Below, piece by piece: positions 60,852 through 64,000 of a stretch of DNA of 64,000 nt. Positions within the stretch are counted from its first letter, which is position 1; each line of letters begins with the position of its first letter. Source of the DNA: Dromaius novaehollandiae (taxonomy: Eukaryota; Chordata; Aves; Casuariiformes; Dromaiidae); NCBI RefSeq assembly GCF_036370855.1, contig NC_088099.1, positions 26,875,501-26,939,500 of the forward strand, in the 5' to 3' direction. The translations under genes were made by a program, and so were the position numbers. The notes under the pieces are model-generated. The model was not told the DNA's origin. It saw only the letters and a program-made list of their open reading frames with translations, and did no database searches.

Positions 60852-60884
60852 ATGCAGAAGATCAAGTCGCTCATGACCCGCCAG
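60852..60884 (+). CDS. VPS50: VPS50 coding exon 1
   Basis: Eleven codons, MQKIKSLMTRQ, ending CGCCAG|GTGAGC. A run of ATC repeats directly precedes the ATG. Confidence 0.95.
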
Positions 60885-63800
60885 GTGAGCGGCTGGGGCT
60901 GGGGAGGCGCCCAGCTGGGAGCGGTGCCGGGGGTGCCGGCGCTCCGTGGGGGGCTGCGGCGGCGGCGGGAGGGCCCCGGCTCTGGCGGCGGCGGCGGCCC
61001 CCCACGCCCGGGCCCCCGGTCCTGCCCCGCCGCGTCCGGCGGCGCTGGGGCTGCGCTCGGCCGGCTCCCGGGAGGAGGGGAGCCTTGCTGTGTAATAGCA
61101 CCCCCTTGGTGTCCACACATCCTCTTCTTCCTCCATTTTCCTGTTTTTAATTGTCAGCTGGAACCATCCACAGGTGCCGGCATGTAGTTTATGCAGTCCC
61201 AGAATACACATATTACATATATAACGTATGTATTGCATTAAATGTCATGCAAGTTTCCTTCCCTGCACACAATTTTGGAGCAGTAGACCATGGTACAGTA
61301 ACTTGGCTTTGTCTGTCAGTAAATGTTAATGGTCAAAAGGCAAGCCAGGTTTTGAAGGTGCTGGGGAAAATACTTACATGCTCACAAGTGGCATGTGTGC
61401 TAGAAGACTTGGTGGACAACTTATGTTTGGATCTGAATTTCCCAATTGCTGACTTTTTTAAAGGGATGTTCTAGAAGAGCATTTGAGTCATGCAGACATG
61501 CTAAGTGTGTCTCAAATGAAGCATGTTTACCCATGTGTGTAAATTTAAGACCTTAAAAAAATTGCTTAAAAATCACCCCTCCCTCCAGCCACATCAAATG
61601 TGGTAGGTATATATATAATGGTGGAAGAGTCGGTAACTGAACCTCATTTTTTTCTGAACTACATCTTCAGAGGTGTAAAGCATATACTGGAGACAGGGTT
61701 TAAAAATGGAGATCAGCATGGAAACCTGATTTTTCATGTTCCCCTCACTATTTTACTGAAACAGATAATGAGGTTTCTGTTAGGGCATTACAGGTCTGTA
61801 ATGAGGGCTCCTTATCAGGTCACTCCTTGGCCAAGAGGCAGCTGATCACTTTGAAGTCTGTTTCCTGCTGAAAGGATTTCCTGTATCATCGCTTTGAATG
61901 TGGTTTGCTCATTTCTAGCTCCAGACTTCACTGAGTTTAGGCATCTCTCCTCTGAATTTTTTATCCTGCCGCCTTTTAGAGTTTTCTTTTATGTCTCGGT
62001 CCTTTGGTGTGCCTGTAGTTCTTAATGCTAGTGGAATGTAATACACACATGGAAGTATGGTCAGTACAGTGGTAAATGATCAGTTCTCGGCCTGTTTAAA
62101 AGGAGTTGTGGGCATTTGTGGAGCAATTTGAGCATTAACTGCAGAAGCAACTCTTGCTCAATGAATTAACAATGGGAGCACGAATCATTATGTCCTACCC
62201 TAATGGCTGTGAATCCAGTTCTTTCGTTCTGTGCCCCAGCAGTTTAGGTTCTGGGAAATGAGTTTACACCAACCAAAAATATTTTTTGAATATAAAAACA
62301 TAACATTTATTTAAAAATATACTTCTAAATACATGTGTATATGTGGATATCTTATTATTTTCTAAAGGATATTTGGGAAGCCTGCCTTGTATGGAGGAGT
62401 CTGGTGGAGGAATAACTGAAGTTTGTGGTCTGAAAATTATATAACATGTAATTTTTTCAGCCTTTGGGAAGACTTAAGTTCCACTTAGCATTCAATGAAT
62501 GAACCTTTTTATTGATTTTGAAAATAATCTGTAAGTACTGCAATTTTTTGAGGGGAATATATGTGAAATATGAGAAGTGCAGCAGTTGTTTTGGGTTGTT
62601 TTATAGCATAAACTTCTGATTCGTAGAGGTCAGTTGTCTTTGGTGGTAGCTGGAAAGGGAGGTTGTTTTTAAATGATGTGCAAGAAAAATCTGAGAATCC
62701 AAAACCAAAAAGAAGAGGTTTTGCATAGTAGGAAGGTGAAACAATTTTGCAGTGTAGTAGTTACCACAAAAGTGATGAACTTGCAAAACACTTGATCATT
62801 TTCAACAGATAAAAAACATTGTTTTAACCCCTTCAATTTAAAATGAAACATCTCTCATTGTAAGCTGATTTTTAATAAGCTGGTGTTTGTTTGAAAGTTA
62901 CCTCACATCTGCATAGCTCCCTTCATTTCAAAGAAAGTACAGGTATCCGAGGCCTGATTTTTTGAAATTTTTGAAAGGACTTAGAAACAGTATCATAGGT
63001 ATCAGTTGGGGAGAATAGGAGGTAAGTCTGTCTAGAAATCAGGGCTCATGTGAATTGCCAGAAGTCTCAAGGAAAGCTACAGACAGAATTATATTTGCAA
63101 CTTGAATGTTTAAGTTCACTTCTTCCTTCTTGTTTCTGATTGTAGTAAAAGCTTACTGATTTTTTTTCTGGAAAGCTAGCAGGAAACATGCTAAGAAGCA
63201 TGTTCTGTTGCACTGTTCCATAAAATTGTGTGTTGAACATCCAATAAACACATACTCTCTACTTTATTCATGCTTTCCGTAGAAAGCTTCAGTCTTACTA
63301 GAACATATTCTATTTATGTGACTTTATGTATTTTAAAGAGTAATTATTACATGAAACAGATGATGTGGATTATACACCTTTTTCCATTTTGTTATGGATA
63401 AGGAAAACCAATCCTAATAGTTTATAGAAAAGAGAGCTCTTCCATCATACAAATATAATTATGCTAGAGTAGGTGGCACTTAACTTGAATGAAACTTTGT
63501 GTGATTCCACTAATCCATAAAGTCAGTGGAGCAGAATACATTAAAAATGCAAATGTGTCCAAAACCCATAAGCATAAAATAATAGATCTGAGAGCTGACA
63601 GGAGGATGTAAGTGTTAAGTACAAGTTTTTTTTTTTTTTTTTTTAAATTAAGTGAACTTTACTGAGAAGGTGCATATTGCACCATAAAGTTGCAAATGCT
63701 TAGCTGTTTGATTAATTTATACGTGAATAATCTCATTTAAATGTTTATGGAATAAGGCCTTAGTCTTTCAGCCTTATGTCAGTGTAATTTATTAAAGGGC

Positions 63801-63970
63801 TTGTAGGTGTATTTCCTTCAACATGAGCTAAGACTTGTGCAGTTCGATAACAAGATACATAAACTAATGAATCCTAACTGACTATTCAAATTCTTTTAAA
63901 GGGTCTAAGGAGTCCTCAGGAGAGTGTTCATGACCTCAGTCCTATTGAAAGCTTTCGGATTCCTAGTAAG
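60852..63970 (+). CDS. VPS50: VPS50 (syndetin), 5' part, continues past window
   Basis: Two coding exons are present (60852-60884 and 63902-63970), separated by a 3017-nt GT-AG phase-0 intron. Joined, they encode 34 residues beginning MQKIKSLMTRQ and continuing GLRSPQESVHDL, then PIESFRIPSK. Human VPS50/CCDC132 begins MQKIKSLMTRQGLKSPQES, so identity and start are secure. The rest of the gene (about 960 residues in human) lies to the right. VPS50 is the subunit specific to EARP (with VPS51, VPS52, VPS53), a tether for recycling endosomes that also acts in dense-core vesicle sorting. The visible part precedes its coiled-coil region. Confidence 0.95.
60885..63901 (+). other. VPS50 intron 1
   Basis: Starts GTGAGC and ends TTCTTTTAAAG. 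Its first 200 nt are still CpG-rich; the rest is AT-rich and holds a T19 run at 63626-63644. No other gene recognised. Confidence 0.8.
63626..63644 (+). repeat. T19 homopolymer
   Basis: Nineteen consecutive T residues in VPS50 intron 1. No retroposed sequence is recognised next to it. Confidence 0.9.
63902..63970 (+). CDS. VPS50: VPS50 coding exon 2
   Basis: Twenty-three codons between TTTTAAAG and GTATGA, encoding GLRSPQESVHDLSPIESF then RIPSK, matching the human GLKSPQESLSDL...PGK segment. Confidence 0.95.
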
Positions 63971-64000
63971 GTATGATACATGGTCTTTTTTCCCCCCTTT

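Larger units (their letters stand above)
60165..61085 (+). promoter_or_regulatory. VPS50: CpG island with VPS50 promoter
   Basis: Very GC- and CpG-rich block spanning the VPS50 first exon. Motifs seen: a ZNF143-type ACTACAATCCCCG on the minus strand (60641-60653), a related ACTACCCGTCCCAGGGTGC on the plus strand (60705-60723), a GTCACGTG E-box (60738-60745) and a YY1-type AACATGGCTGC (60752-60762). This TATA-less motif set is typical of housekeeping promoters. The transcription start is probably near 60.70-60.75 kb, by inference from motif spacing. Long open frames on both strands here reflect GC content, not genes. Confidence 0.85.

Noticed and set aside
60041-61120. 359-codon minus-strand frame and several other long frames over the VPS50 CpG island
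   Set aside because: High GC removes stop codons in all frames; the products are low-complexity Pro/Arg/Ala/Gly and overlap a secure VPS50 first exon.
1-64000. CRISPR arrays, tRNA or rRNA genes, retroviral or Polinton-like elements
   Set aside because: None seen on either strand; the window is ordinary vertebrate nuclear DNA.

Overview
This window is vertebrate nuclear DNA, most likely from a bird (a close sauropsid relative is possible). It is AT-rich, with two sharp CpG islands, spliced genes with GT-AG introns, and a few old CR1 LINE fragments as the only interspersed repeats I recognise. The gene order, SAMD9L-type gene, HEPACAM2, then VPS50 (CCDC132), is that of human 7q21. I found no bacterial, plasmid, phage or retroviral material.

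Layout. 1-11.4 kb: non-coding, with an orphan CpG island near 2.4-3.65 kb (possibly a promoter of a gene to the left; CDK6 is the expected neighbour but none of its coding sequence is visible) and one CR1 fragment. 11.4-16.2 kb: an intact 1594-codon single-exon SAMD9/SAMD9L coding region on the minus strand, with a splice acceptor 2 nt before its ATG. 16.2-19 kb: its presumed 5' intron and promoter; a strong interferon-response element (ISRE) and a GC box lie near 18.85-18.89 kb. 19-34 kb: non-coding, with one CR1 fragment. 34.1-57.4 kb: HEPACAM2, minus strand. I could place nine coding exons that join in frame to 463 codons plus stop, including two micro-exons of 25 and 38 nt. 57.4-60.1 kb: intergenic. 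60.16-61.08 kb: CpG island holding the VPS50 promoter. 60.85 kb to the right edge: first two coding exons of VPS50, plus strand, which runs out of the window.

How the genes relate. SAMD9L-family proteins are interferon-induced antiviral and growth-restricting factors, HEPACAM2 is an Ig-type membrane protein also linked to mitosis, and VPS50 is the endosome-recycling-specific subunit of EARP. They share a neighbourhood, not a pathway. In human the SAMD9/SAMD9L/HEPACAM2 interval is the 7q21 segment deleted in some myeloid disease. Only one SAMD9-family gene is present here, where human has two. The most useful new observations are the ISRE, an in-frame retainable 123-nt intron plus a skippable micro-exon pair in the HEPACAM2 cytoplasmic tail, and the motif set and upstream ORF of the VPS50 promoter.
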